DNA of 27,378 nucleotides from an uncultured Clostridia bacterium (GCA_947304065.1 CAMZAI010000008.1:1-27378), one strand, 5' to 3'; shown: positions 14,649-22,736, counted from the stretch's first letter. The notes: generated from the letters alone by a model not told the origin. Program-made: numbers and translations.

Positions 14649-16363
14649 GTCATCCCCTTTCCGCGAGTAAACGCTCGCGATTCCTCAAGCGGCATGGGCT
14701 TTCCGAAATAATAGCCCTGCGCTCTTTCACAACCGACCTTTTTAAGGAACTCATAGTGCTTCTCCGACTCGACGCCCTCGCACAGAGGCGCAAGTCCCAT
14801 TGCATTGCAGCCCTCGATGATATATGTCATCAGCATCGCAGTCTTCGGGTTACGGTCAAAGCATCTTAAGAATACCAGATCGAGCTTCAATACGTCGAAA
14901 TTATATTCGGTTATCGTGTTCAGCGACGAATAACCGCTGCCGAAATCGTCGAGCCAGATATGATAACCCAGCCCGCTCATCTTCTCACACTCGGATTTGA
15001 TCACGCCCTCGTTGTCATTAAGAGCGCTCTCGGTGATCTCAAGATCGAGCATATTGCGGGGGATATTGTAACTCTCGCGTGTCTTCTCAACAAAGCCGAA
15101 GATGTCGCAGACATCGAAGTCCATACGCGAAATATTGATCGAAACCGGAACAACGGGCTCTCCCTTTTCGGTGAGGTTCTTTATGTCCTCGCAGACCTTT
15201 CTGACCACATATCTGTCAACCAGATATACCAGATGCGACTGCTCCAGCGTCTCGATGAAATCACCGGGTGAGAGCATGCCCATCTTCGGGTCGATCCAGC
15301 GGACAAGCGCCTCGTAGCCGCAGATCTCGCCTGACTTAACTCTGATCACCGGCTGATAGAATACCTTTATATAGCCCATCTCGATCGCTTCGTCGACATG
15401 ATCCACAACATACTGCTGCTTGCGCAGCTTCTCACGGAGCATATCGTCGTATACGCAGAAATTCACGTCATGTCTGCCCTTAATGCTGGTGCACGCGAGT
15501 CTCGCATGATCGCAGGCCAGACCGATCTCGGACCTCCTGTCGTCGAGGTAGAAGATTCCGGCCTTGATCCTGACACGCTTATTTACATCGTTCGAACGCA
15601 GCAGCGCCTTGTATACCTGATCGACCTTCTCCTCTACGTACTGTCTGTCGCCCTCGGTGCATACAAAGAAATGGTCGTCCGAAAAACGTGCGATCGTCGC
15701 GCCGGTAAATGTATCGCGCAGGCACTTCGCGACATCGCAGAGCAGCTCATCGCCGCATGTGAAGCCGTGTCTTTCGTTGTAAAGCTTAAAGTTGGGAACA
15801 TCAAAATGGATAAATGATATCTGACGTCTCCTGCTTTCGGGCGACATCAGCATCATCTGTACTTTGTGATAGAAGAAAGGCATATTGAACAGACCGGTCA
15901 GCTCGTCAGTCTCCCTGTTTGCCGAAAGGATCTCCGCCTCCGCGAGGGAATTGCGGCTTTTATTCATAAATTCGTTCTGATCAACGTCAACAACAAATAC
16001 ATAGAAGTAGCTGTTCTTCTCATCGTAATGCAGCAGATGGCCGAAATCCTCGATGTAGCGGATCTCGCCCTTCTTTGTGATGATGCGGTATCTGACGTAG
16101 TCGTGCCGCTTCTCGCCGAACACAGTCTGCGCCTGGATCTGATTCTCGATCTTATGCAGGTCCTCGGGATGTACCATGCCCTGGAAAGAACCGCCGACAT
16201 ATTCAAAAAACTCGTCAAATGTCGTGCAGTCAAACAGCTCTATGACATTCTGATCCGCGAAGAGGATCTTCTCCTCTCCCTCGGCCTCATAAACAAAGAA
16301 TCCGCCCGGGAGCCCGCAAGGGATCACTCCGTCAGCCCCATATCTTTTTGCTTCGTTTACCAT
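14633..16363 (-). CDS. PAS-like/degenerate GGDEF/EAL protein (putative c-di-GMP phosphodiesterase)
   Basis: A 576-residue soluble protein. Residues 10-127 resemble a PAS domain ('H-P-E-D-L' at 65-69; 'Y-R-I-I-T-K-K-G-E-I-R-Y'). The GGDEF domain (about 152-305) is degenerate: the active motif is replaced by S-D-D-H-F (228-232), so it is probably regulatory. The EAL domain (315-570) keeps its catalytic residues: E-A-L at 351-353, Asn410, Glu442, 'D-D-F-G' (472-475), Lys493 and Glu529/Glu532. It should hydrolyse c-di-GMP to pGpG. AGGGAGGCGG precedes the ATG. As first gene of the pair it is overlapped by the GGDEF fusion gene, placing a degrading and a synthesising enzyme on one mRNA. Confidence 0.92.
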   Translation of the reverse strand: MVNEAKRYGADGVIPCGLPGGFFVYEAEGEEKILFADQNVIELFDCTTFDEFFEYVGGSFQGMVHPEDLHKIENQIQAQTVFGEKRHDYVRYRIITKKGEIRYIEDFGHLLHYDEKNSYFYVFVVDVDQNEFMNKSRNSLAEAEILSANRETDELTGLFNMPFFYHKVQMMLMSPESRRRQISFIHFDVPNFKLYNERHGFTCGDELLCDVAKCLRDTFTGATIARFSDDHFFVCTEGDRQYVEEKVDQVYKALLRSNDVNKRVRIKAGIFYLDDRRSEIGLACDHARLACTSIKGRHDVNFCVYDDMLREKLRKQQYVVDHVDEAIEMGYIKVFYQPVIRVKSGEICGYEALVRWIDPKMGMLSPGDFIETLEQSHLVYLVDRYVVRKVCEDIKNLTEKGEPVVPVSINISRMDFDVCDIFGFVEKTRESYNIPRNMLDLEITESALNDNEGVIKSECEKMSGLGYHIWLDDFGSGYSSLNTITEYNFDVLKLDLVFLRCFDRNPKTAMLMTYIIEGCNAMGLAPLCEGVESEKHYEFLKKVGCERAQGYYFGKPMPLEESRAFTRGKGMTWEKM

Positions 16364-16402
16364 GAAAAATACCGCCTCCCTGAATAATGTTCCGGCTGTT
16401 TC

Positions 16403-16416
16403 AACAACCGGTTGTT
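16403..16416. promoter_or_regulatory. 14-bp perfect palindrome upstream of the EAL/GGDEF operon
   Basis: AACAACCGGTTGTT lies about 40 bp before the EAL start and 20 bp before its ribosome site. A perfect dyad here suggests a dimeric repressor operator. A second inverted repeat, ATTTTCCA-N13-TGGAAAAT (16477-16505), lies further upstream. No convincing minus-strand -35/-10 pair was identified. Confidence 0.5.
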
Positions 16417-16539
16417 CACTGCAGAAACCCCATTTTTTATGATACTCCGATTTTTATCGTACACCTTTTTCATTCGATTTTCCAGTAAAAAATCATATGG
16501 AAAATGCACGTTTTTGCACAACACAATCTGTCGGGAACC

Positions 16540-16568
16540 TTGAATTTTGACTCATTTTTGTGTATAAT
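16540..16568 (+). promoter_or_regulatory. Promoter of the beta-helix protein gene
   Basis: TTGAAT (16540-16545) and a perfect TATAAT (16563-16568) are separated by 17 bp. The start near 16575 gives a leader of about 104 nt. The leader holds ACGTCC-C-GGACGT (16601-16613), flanked by CAACA/TGTTG, a likely hairpin. Confidence 0.75.
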
Positions 16569-16678
16569 AATTTTTACGTTTTACACGTTTTGCCAACACG
16601 ACGTCCCGGACGTTTGTTGCGTGAAGATATAGAATAAATCAGGATCGGTCAAGGCCGGTTCCAAAGAGGAGGTAGCTT

Positions 16679-18037
16679 ATGTTGTTTAAGAAGAAGGCAG
16701 CGGTTCTGATAGTTGCACTGACACTCGTGATCGCGCTCAGTATGCCCACAGCGAGCGTAAATGCTTATACTCCGCCCGCACAGATTGGAGAGATACTGAC
16801 GATAGGTGGAGTCAGGTATGAGGTTATCGGTCGCGGAGAAGGAACAAGAAAAGTATTGATTTCGGATTATCCCGATGTTGACGCTAAAACCGTGACTTTA
16901 CCCACCACAATAAATGACGGATTGTACGAGTGGATGGTCGTTGGCGCTTTAAGCGGGGCATTCAAGAATTGCACTACGCCGAAAACATTTGTCATAGAGA
17001 GTAATTCGAACATAGACTGGTACTATATGTGCCCTGACGCTTTCATCAACGGTTCAAAACAGACCATCAAAGTATATCCACCTGACGGAGAATGGAATAC
17101 TCTTTACAAGATACTGGAGTATTACGGTCCTTCACCGAAGTTCCCTCCCAATTATCTTGTTTCTATCAAACCGGAGTATGCTTCCTTTAAGAATCAGACA
17201 AATTCGGAAGACACACTGTATGTATCCGTTCCCGCCGGAACTTACACCCTGAACAACACTAGTAATCCCGGAAACGGCGCGGAGCTCAGGGTTTACTCGA
17301 ACACCACTCTGGATTTAACGGGCGTTACCTTTAAGAGAGATACTACCGAAGCTGCTCTTAAGTCTCATATGATCTCGCTCGGCACCACCGGACTTAAGAT
17401 GGCCGATGGTACGGTCAATGCAGGCAAGTACAACGGCGGAAGCAATATCCAGATCCTCAACGGAACATTTGATAACGGAACCAAGGCAGGCGCGAACAAT
17501 ATCTGCCGCGGATCGCATCTGTCGAACATCACGATAAAGGGCACGACCTTCAAGTATCTGCCCGACTCGCCCCTGACTGAAGGAATGACGAATTCCCACT
17601 GCATCGAGCTGGCCGGTGTTAAAAAGTTTACGATAAAGAGTTGTAAATTTTACAATAACTCGAACTGCTTCTTCAACAATGAGGCTATTCAGATCGAGTC
17701 CTGCGGCTCCGATCCCACAGCTCAGACACATACAAACGTCGCCGCTCCTCTCGATGACACACAGACGAGCAACGTGACGATCACAAAGTGCCGCTTCGAG
17801 GGTTTCAATTACGGCTGCGGCAGCAACCACCTCAGCGTGAACGACCGCTACAAGAACATGAAGTTCACCAGCAACAAGTTCTACGGCTGCCAGAAGTACT
17901 GCATCTGTCTTTATAATTACGATAAAGTCACCATTACAAAGAACCAGATGTACAACTGCAGTACGCTTATCCTTGATCCGAGTGACCATAAGTCAACCAA
18001 CGTAAAATCAAAGAAGAATAAAAACAAGACAAAGTAA
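16679..18037 (+). CDS. Secreted right-handed parallel beta-helix protein
   Basis: A 452-residue secreted protein. A signal peptide (MLFKKK, hydrophobic 7-21, likely cut after Val-Asn-Ala at 29) precedes an unassigned domain (30-160) that includes an 'I-G-G-V-R-Y-E-V' strand. From about 160 to 435 the sequence has the repeating short strands and Asn ladders of a right-handed beta-helix: 'V-P-A-G-T-Y', 'S-N-T-T-L-D-L-T-G-V-T-F', 'S-N-I-Q-I-L-N-G-T-F-D', 'S-N-I-T-I-K-G-T-T-F', 'K-F-T-I-K-S-C-K-F-Y-N-N' and 'S-N-V-T-I-T-K-C-R-F'. The family includes polysaccharide lyases and hydrolases, but I cannot identify catalytic residues. The C-terminus is Lys-rich. GAGGAGGT precedes the ATG. It is monocistronic with a strong terminator. 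Confidence 0.85.
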   Translation: MLFKKKAAVLIVALTLVIALSMPTASVNAYTPPAQIGEILTIGGVRYEVIGRGEGTRKVLISDYPDVDAKTVTLPTTINDGLYEWMVVGALSGAFKNCTTPKTFVIESNSNIDWYYMCPDAFINGSKQTIKVYPPDGEWNTLYKILEYYGPSPKFPPNYLVSIKPEYASFKNQTNSEDTLYVSVPAGTYTLNNTSNPGNGAELRVYSNTTLDLTGVTFKRDTTEAALKSHMISLGTTGLKMADGTVNAGKYNGGSNIQILNGTFDNGTKAGANNICRGSHLSNITIKGTTFKYLPDSPLTEGMTNSHCIELAGVKKFTIKSCKFYNNSNCFFNNEAIQIESCGSDPTAQTHTNVAAPLDDTQTSNVTITKCRFEGFNYGCGSNHLSVNDRYKNMKFTSNKFYGCQKYCICLYNYDKVTITKNQMYNCSTLILDPSDHKSTNVKSKKNKNKTK

Positions 18038-18038
18038 A

Positions 18039-18080
18039 AAAAGTGCCTGTCACCACCAATTGGCGGTGACCGGCACTTTT
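18039..18080. terminator. Bidirectional terminator between the beta-helix and glycosyltransferase genes
   Basis: A long stem pairs 18039-18047 with 18072-18080, 18049-18054 with 18065-18070, and CC/GG around an AATT loop, with A and T runs at its ends. The convergent glycosyltransferase gene ends nine bases beyond it. Confidence 0.88.
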
Positions 18081-18088
18081 GAAGTTAC

Positions 18089-19267
18089 TCAGTTTAATGC
18101 CGCTTTGCCGGTCAGAACATATTTGCGCTTAATCGCTTCCATGTAGAGCCGCTCCACACTGTCCACGAAATTCGCGGTGGAGAAGCGCTGAGCCTCGGAT
18201 ACCGCATTCACCGACATGCGCTTGCGCATCCCGGGATCGGCGATCAGCTTCTCAACATGCTCCCTGAACTCGGCGGCGTTCGAGAACTGCCAGCCGTTTA
18301 TTCCGTTCTTTACGAGGCCTTCGAGGCATTCGTCTGCCTTGCAGAGCATCGGAAGTCCTGCTGCCATCGCTTCCACATAGGTGAGGCCCTGAGTCTCGCT
18401 CGTCGAAGCATTTACAAAAACATCGCCGATATGATAGTACTCTCCGACCTTATCGGGCGAGATCATTCCGGTAAAGCTTACTTTATCCATGAGCCCGAGT
18501 CTCTCGCAATGCTCTTCTATCTCTTCCCTGGCCGGTCCGTCGCCCACTATCAGGAGCTTCACGGGCAGTTCCCTGCAGCCGGCCATCATATCGAGCAGTT
18601 CGTCGATATTCTTTTCCTTCGCGAGGCGGCCGACATAGATAAGTCTGAGTTCGCCGCCGTCGAGACCGTACTCGGATCTCTTCGAATCGATCCAGTGGCC
18701 GGTGGGCTGATGCGAATATCTTACGATGTCGATACCCGAAGGAATGATCGATACGGGAGTGCTGACTCCGTATCTCTCGAGCAGCCTGCCGACCTTATAG
18801 GACGGTGCGATGACTGCGTCGGTATGGTTTAATACATGCCGTGAAAATTTGGATACCAGGAATGTTCCCAGTTTTTTCGACGGGCAGAAATAATGTGTGT
18901 AATCCTCGTAAACCGTATGATAAGTGTGTACCAGAGGCGCGCCGCAGATCCTCGAGATCTTCTTTGCGCAGCCGTAGGTCGAAAACTCACACTGCGAATG
19001 AACAATATCCGGATTCCATCTGACAATGTCGCGCATGAACGCATGCGGTATCTTCAGGCGGATCCTGGTGCCGGGATAAACCCAGCCCGAATTTAATGAA
19101 CCGATATAGTATACGCCGTCCTTCTCGTAGGACGAGGTGTCCTGCGCCAGAGTCAGGATCCTGACTTCATGTCCCCGAAGCTCCAGCCCCTTTTTGATAT
19201 TTATAACCGAAGTCACCACTCCGTTTACCAACGGCTTATACAGATCGGTAGTGATCAGTATTTTCAA
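18089..19267 (-). CDS. GT4-family glycosyltransferase, diacylglycerol glucosyltransferase-like
   Basis: A 392-residue GT-B enzyme. The N-terminal domain opens with 'D-L-Y-K-P-L-V-N-G-V-V-T-S' (8-20), typical of processive-type diacylglycerol glycosyltransferases and mannosyltransferases of GT4. The C-terminal domain shows 'I-P-S-G-I-D' (175-180), 'Y-V-G-R-L-A-K-E-K-N' (211-220), 'V-G-D-G-P' and the E-x7-E nucleotide-sugar motif (Glu291, Glu299). It would move a sugar from a nucleotide donor to a lipid at the membrane. The start is TTG at 19267: AAGGAGAG lies six bases upstream and no closer ATG fits. It follows the PAP2 gene by 12 nt in one operon; a phosphatase that can release diacylglycerol next to an enzyme using it suggests glycolipid synthesis. 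The acceptor is inferred. Confidence 0.88.
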   Translation of the reverse strand: MKILITTDLYKPLVNGVVTSVINIKKGLELRGHEVRILTLAQDTSSYEKDGVYYIGSLNSGWVYPGTRIRLKIPHAFMRDIVRWNPDIVHSQCEFSTYGCAKKISRICGAPLVHTYHTVYEDYTHYFCPSKKLGTFLVSKFSRHVLNHTDAVIAPSYKVGRLLERYGVSTPVSIIPSGIDIVRYSHQPTGHWIDSKRSEYGLDGGELRLIYVGRLAKEKNIDELLDMMAGCRELPVKLLIVGDGPAREEIEEHCERLGLMDKVSFTGMISPDKVGEYYHIGDVFVNASTSETQGLTYVEAMAAGLPMLCKADECLEGLVKNGINGWQFSNAAEFREHVEKLIADPGMRKRMSVNAVSEAQRFSTANFVDSVERLYMEAIKRKYVLTGKAALN

Positions 19268-19279
19268 TATAATCTCTCC

Positions 19280-19957
19280 TTAAATACGTCCGAGCCTTTT
19301 GCTGAAGCGAAGCGAGCGGACAAACTCCGGTGTGCCGAGATTCCAGGCGAAATCAGCTATCATCACGCCGGCTACCATATCAACGAATACATGCTGCTTG
19401 GTAAACAATGTCGAAAGACAGATCATGAATGCAAGCACAAATGCGGAAGTCTTGATCCATGCGGGAACCTTATCCTCGTCCCTGATCGCAAGGAAGCAGA
19501 TCCAGCTCTCGAGACAGTGGATCGAAGGGAAAAGGTTATCGGGTTTATCGGTCGCATAGATATAATTAAGGATAATGTCGCCCAGACCGCTGCCTGCGAT
19601 CTCAGGTCTGACATTGGTGGTGGGAACCAGTATGAAGATCACTCCGCAAAGAAGCTTTGCCGCCACATCGGTGATAACAAGTCTCCAGCATCTCTCCCTG
19701 TCGCTGCGGCAGATCAGGAAATAGGTGATATACCAAAAAGGAAACGCGATAACATAGATGATCGAAAATGCCGGTACCGCGGGAACCAGTCCGTCCAGCG
19801 CGCCGGTCATATTAAGATACGGTCTGTCCAGCCATGCGTTAAGCATTCTGGCTCCGTAATACACTACCAGATTGGAAATGACCAATAAGGCAAGTGCCGT
19901 AACTGCATAAGGGGGCAGGAACTTACGACAAGCCTCCTTAAACCTTTCTGCTCTCAT
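19280..19957 (-). CDS. PAP2-superfamily membrane phosphatase
   Basis: A 225-residue protein with about six hydrophobic segments (21-38, 62-82, 93-112, 146-157, 168-184 and 190-206). The active-site motifs are of the inositol-phosphoceramide-synthase-like PAP2 group: 'V-R-P' at 116-118, 'P-S-I-H' at 144-147 (Leu/Ile in place of the usual Gly of PSGH), and 'K-Q-H-V-F-V-D' with His189 and Asp193. It dephosphorylates a lipid phosphate such as phosphatidate or undecaprenyl diphosphate, or transfers a head group. Reading could begin upstream at 20050. I choose ATG 19957 because AAGGGAG precedes it and the extra 31 residues are basic and unlike the family. Confidence 0.85.
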   Translation of the reverse strand: MRAERFKEACRKFLPPYAVTALALLVISNLVVYYGARMLNAWLDRPYLNMTGALDGLVPAVPAFSIIYVIAFPFWYITYFLICRSDRERCWRLVITDVAAKLLCGVIFILVPTTNVRPEIAGSGLGDIILNYIYATDKPDNLFPSIHCLESWICFLAIRDEDKVPAWIKTSAFVLAFMICLSTLFTKQHVFVDMVAGVMIADFAWNLGTPEFVRSLRFSKRLGRI

Positions 19958-20147
19958 TTTAACAACTCCCTTCCGCTGCCTCCCCGGGCAGCCCGACTCT
20001 TTGCGCCCCCGCGCATCAACTCTATACCCCGGAAATACGGCGCCCCGCACTTCCTGATTACTAATTTAACCACTTATTCGATTAAGATACAAGTTATAAA
20101 CACATTAAGATTTGATTAAAATTGGTTTTCTTTTTAACCAAAAGCGT

Positions 20148-20176
20148 ATTATGCCACCTTTCGTGAAGAAAGTCAA
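20148..20176 (-). promoter_or_regulatory. Promoter of the PAP2-glycosyltransferase operon
   Basis: On the minus strand TTGACT (20171-20176) and CATAAT (20148-20153) are spaced by 17 bp. The start near 20141 gives a leader of about 185 nt that begins with the hairpin TTGGTT/AACCAA (20122-20141). The rest of the leader (19958-20121) shows no recognised riboswitch. Confidence 0.6.
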
Positions 20177-20207
20177 CATAATGTTTTCCCCCGCCGGTCG
20201 CACGTTT

Positions 20208-21509
20208 TTATGTGTCCTGACCGGCCTTCTGCTTTCTTATTCTCTCAAACTCGGCCTTCATCGTCGGGTTGTCCTTCGTGAGCTTCTTTACCGAAACGTC
20301 TTCAACCTTGCCCGTCGCGATGCGCAGCTGATTATCGGAGCCCTGCAGCTCCTTCTTTACCTTTTCGAGATGCTGGATCGTCTTGTCGATCTCATCGATC
20401 GCCTTGTCGAAATGATCGTGCGCAATGTTGTAGTTGCGGCTGAAATCGTCCTTGAACTTCATCAGATTGTCTTCGAAGTTCGTGATGTCGATGTTCTGGC
20501 TGCGGACAACCGCCAGCTCCTGCTTGTAGGAAAGCGCGTTCATCGCGGCGTTCCTGAGCAATGTGATGATCGGGATGAAGCACTGCGGCCTCACCACATA
20601 CATCTTGTCATATTTATAGGAAACATCGACGATGCCGCCGTTGTAAAGCTCGCTGTCGCTTTCGAGCATCGAAACGAGCACCGCGTACTCACAGTGCTTT
20701 TCCCTGCGGTCTTTGTCGAGCTCCTTGAAGAAGTCCTCGTTCTTGTGCTTTGTGGACGTCTCGTCCTGCTCATTCTTCATCTCGAACATGATCGAAACGA
20801 TCTCATTGTCATATTCATCGCACTCACGGTAGATATAATCGCCCTTGCTTCCTGTGCGTGCGTCGTTGTCCTTCTCAAAATACGCGTTCCTGAACGCAGT
20901 CGCGCGCAGCTGGTTGAACTGGTTCTCACAGTGCTGCTCGAGCGTCTCGCCGAGCATCTTTACGGACATTTTTGCCTTCAGGTCCTTGTAGAACTGTATC
21001 TGGGCTTCCTTCTCGGCCACGATCACGTCATGCTTTTCCTTTTCGCTGACCAGCTGGCGCTCAAGGTTCTGCTTTTCCTTTTCGACCTTGCCCACAGCCT
21101 CGAGGATCGCGATCTTGCGCTTGTTGTCCTCTTCGGCGACGGTCATCTTGAGAGTATTGACCTCTCCCTCATATTTTTTGACGGCATCCTGTACCGCGAG
21201 CTTCTGTCTGTCGGACGCAGCGTCCACCGACGCCTGCAGTCTCTGGTTCTCGGCCTCGGCCTTCTGCAGACGCTCGGTAAGCTTCTTTACTTCCCTGTTG
21301 TATTCTTCCTGTGACTTGAGTTTGATATCGCTTTCCTGCGCTTTGAGCTCAGCCTCGTGCTGCTCCGAGAGATGCCTGGCCAGTTCCTGTACCCGGCTGT
21401 CGACCTCACGGCGGAATTCACCGTCCCTTATCTGCTGCACTATCGAATCAAGCTCGCTGCCGTCCACATCAAAAATCTGTCCGCAATGCGGGCACTTTAA
21501 TTCCGCCAT
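20208..21509 (-). CDS. DUF2130 protein: zinc-ribbon stub, long coiled coil, nuclease-like core
   Basis: A 433-residue protein matching the DUF2130 architecture (COG4487). It opens with a half zinc-ribbon (Cys6, Cys9, and His8). A long charged coiled coil follows (about 30-180). The conserved core (about 183-330) contains 'G-E-T-L-E-Q-H', 'K-G-D-Y-I-Y-R-E' with Asp224 and 'I-M-F-E-M-K-N-E' with Glu243-x-Lys245. This is the spacing of a PD-(D/E)XK nuclease fold, which I infer from the pattern; function is not established in the family. A second coiled region (365-395) precedes the C-terminus. Its ATG overlaps the stop of the CDF gene by one base (TAATG), with GAGGAGG just upstream, so translation is coupled. 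Confidence 0.85.
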   Translation of the reverse strand: MAELKCPHCGQIFDVDGSELDSIVQQIRDGEFRREVDSRVQELARHLSEQHEAELKAQESDIKLKSQEEYNREVKKLTERLQKAEAENQRLQASVDAASDRQKLAVQDAVKKYEGEVNTLKMTVAEEDNKRKIAILEAVGKVEKEKQNLERQLVSEKEKHDVIVAEKEAQIQFYKDLKAKMSVKMLGETLEQHCENQFNQLRATAFRNAYFEKDNDARTGSKGDYIYRECDEYDNEIVSIMFEMKNEQDETSTKHKNEDFFKELDKDRREKHCEYAVLVSMLESDSELYNGGIVDVSYKYDKMYVVRPQCFIPIITLLRNAAMNALSYKQELAVVRSQNIDITNFEDNLMKFKDDFSRNYNIAHDHFDKAIDEIDKTIQHLEKVKKELQGSDNQLRIATGKVEDVSVKKLTKDNPTMKAEFERIRKQKAGQDT

Positions 21510-22636
21510 TATGCTTCCTCCTCACTGAAATCCGTATCCATCGCTATCTGCAGCGCGTATCCGGGGAACTCTTTCCGTACCTTCTCATAAACGCTTCCGT
21601 AGACCTCTTTGCGGTCCTTTGCGTCGAAGCTTACAACTATATCAAATCTGACCGTTTTCTCCTTTTTATCGATATAAAAACCGTGCATCTGGAGCACATG
21701 AGGCTCCTCCGCCACGATCCGCGCGACGCGCTCCCTTGCGCTCACAGCCTCGGGATCCTTTGTATTATAAGAATAAACGCCTATCGCGGTAAGTACCACG
21801 TCATGCTCGCTGTAGACCTTCATCTGGATGCTGCGCAGGAGCTTGTCCAGGTCGTCCGCCGACAACGTGTCGGGCACCTCGATATGCACCGATCCGTTGT
21901 ATGACTCGGGGCCGTAATTGTGCATCACCAGATCGTAGACTCCGTTGACCTCGGGAAACGCCGAGATCGTCTTCTTTATGCTCTGTGCGAGCTCCGCATC
22001 GACTCTCTCTCCGAGGATCTTCGAGAGCGTATCCTTCAGCATCTCAAAGCCGGCCTTAATGATCCAGACAGCGATCAGCGCGCCGAGCCATGCCTCGAGC
22101 GAAACGCCGAAGATCAGATATATTGCCGCCGCGGCAAGCGTGGACGCTGAGATGATCGAGTCAAATACCGCGTCGTCGCCCGAGTTGATCAGCGCATCGG
22201 AGTTCACCTTCAGGCCGACGCTCTTTACGTATCTTCCCAAAACCACCTTCACGACTACCGCCGCACCCACGATGATCAGCGAGACAGTACCGTAGTCGGG
22301 GACGTCCGGATCTATTATCTTCTTTACCGATTCGGTAAACGATGTGATGCCTGCGTAAAGCACGAGCAGGGAAATGATCATCGCGCTCAGATACTCGATC
22401 CTTCCGTAGCCGAACGGATGCTTCCTGTCGGGCTCTTTCCCGGCCAGCTTCGTCCCTACGATCGTGATCGCCGAGCTGGCTGCATCCGAGATGTTGTTCA
22501 CCGCGTCCAGCACGATCGCGACCGAATTGGCTGTAAGTCCGATCACGGCTTTAAAAGCCGCAAGAAAGACATTTGCGACAATGCCGGTTATGCTGGTCCT
22601 GATTATGGTCCCGTTGCGGTCGCTGCGTTCGTTCAT
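21509..22636 (-). CDS. Cation diffusion facilitator (CDF) metal transporter
   Basis: A 375-residue transporter with six membrane helices in about 1-205 and a cytoplasmic CDF C-terminal domain (about 210-300), then an extra segment to 375. Family motifs are 'D-A-V-N-N-I-S-D-A-A-S-S' in helix 2, 'H-P-F-G-Y-G-R-I-E-Y' (73-82) and 'S-D-A-L-I-N-S-G-D-D' before helix 5. The transport-site positions read Asn47-x3-Asp51 and Asn151-x3-Asp155, unlike the D/H-D of zinc or iron exporters. It exports a divalent metal (perhaps Mn) by proton antiport; the metal is uncertain. GGAGGA precedes the ATG. It is first in an operon with the DUF2130 gene. Confidence 0.92.
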   Translation of the reverse strand: MNERSDRNGTIIRTSITGIVANVFLAAFKAVIGLTANSVAIVLDAVNNISDAASSAITIVGTKLAGKEPDRKHPFGYGRIEYLSAMIISLLVLYAGITSFTESVKKIIDPDVPDYGTVSLIIVGAAVVVKVVLGRYVKSVGLKVNSDALINSGDDAVFDSIISASTLAAAAIYLIFGVSLEAWLGALIAVWIIKAGFEMLKDTLSKILGERVDAELAQSIKKTISAFPEVNGVYDLVMHNYGPESYNGSVHIEVPDTLSADDLDKLLRSIQMKVYSEHDVVLTAIGVYSYNTKDPEAVSARERVARIVAEEPHVLQMHGFYIDKKEKTVRFDIVVSFDAKDRKEVYGSVYEKVRKEFPGYALQIAMDTDFSEEEA

Positions 22637-22669
22637 GGCTTTTTCCTCCCAAATGCGTTCTTATGTACG

Positions 22670-22678
22670 AGTATAACA
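22670..22678 (-). promoter_or_regulatory. Extended -10 promoter of the CDF-DUF2130 operon
   Basis: The minus strand reads TGTTATACT, an extended -10 (TGn-TATACT), without a clear -35 at 17 bp. The start would be near 22663, giving a leader of about 27 nt. Confidence 0.5.
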
Positions 22679-22702
22679 TATTCCCGCAAAAAATACCTGT
22701 AC

Positions 22703-22736
22703 AAAAAGCGCTGACGCGCTTTTTTGTGCGTCAGCG
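22703..22736 (-). terminator. Intrinsic terminator of the CotH gene, overlapping its stop codon
   Basis: CGCTGACGC (22709-22717 on the plus strand) pairs with GCGTCAGCG (22728-22736). On the minus strand this 9-bp stem is followed by CTTTTTG. A competing hairpin pairs AAAAAGCGC (22703-22711) with GCGCTTTTT (22716-22724). The first stem includes the final codon and the TGA. Confidence 0.8.

Noticed and set aside
19958..20050. N-terminal extension of the PAP2 protein
   Set aside because: The extension is Arg/Gly-rich, unlike the family, and AAGGGAG sits directly before ATG 19957.
20193..20225. Terminator of the DUF2130 gene (GCCGGTC/GACCGGC)
   Set aside because: The stem is 7 bp with a 19-nt loop, overlaps the coding end and is not followed by a T tract on the minus strand, so I do not call it.
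20112..21314. A 400-codon plus-strand open frame opposite the DUF2130 gene
   Set aside because: It is Leu/Val-rich antisense of a coiled-coil gene, has no ribosome site and no family resemblance; the minus-strand frame shows the DUF2130 motifs.
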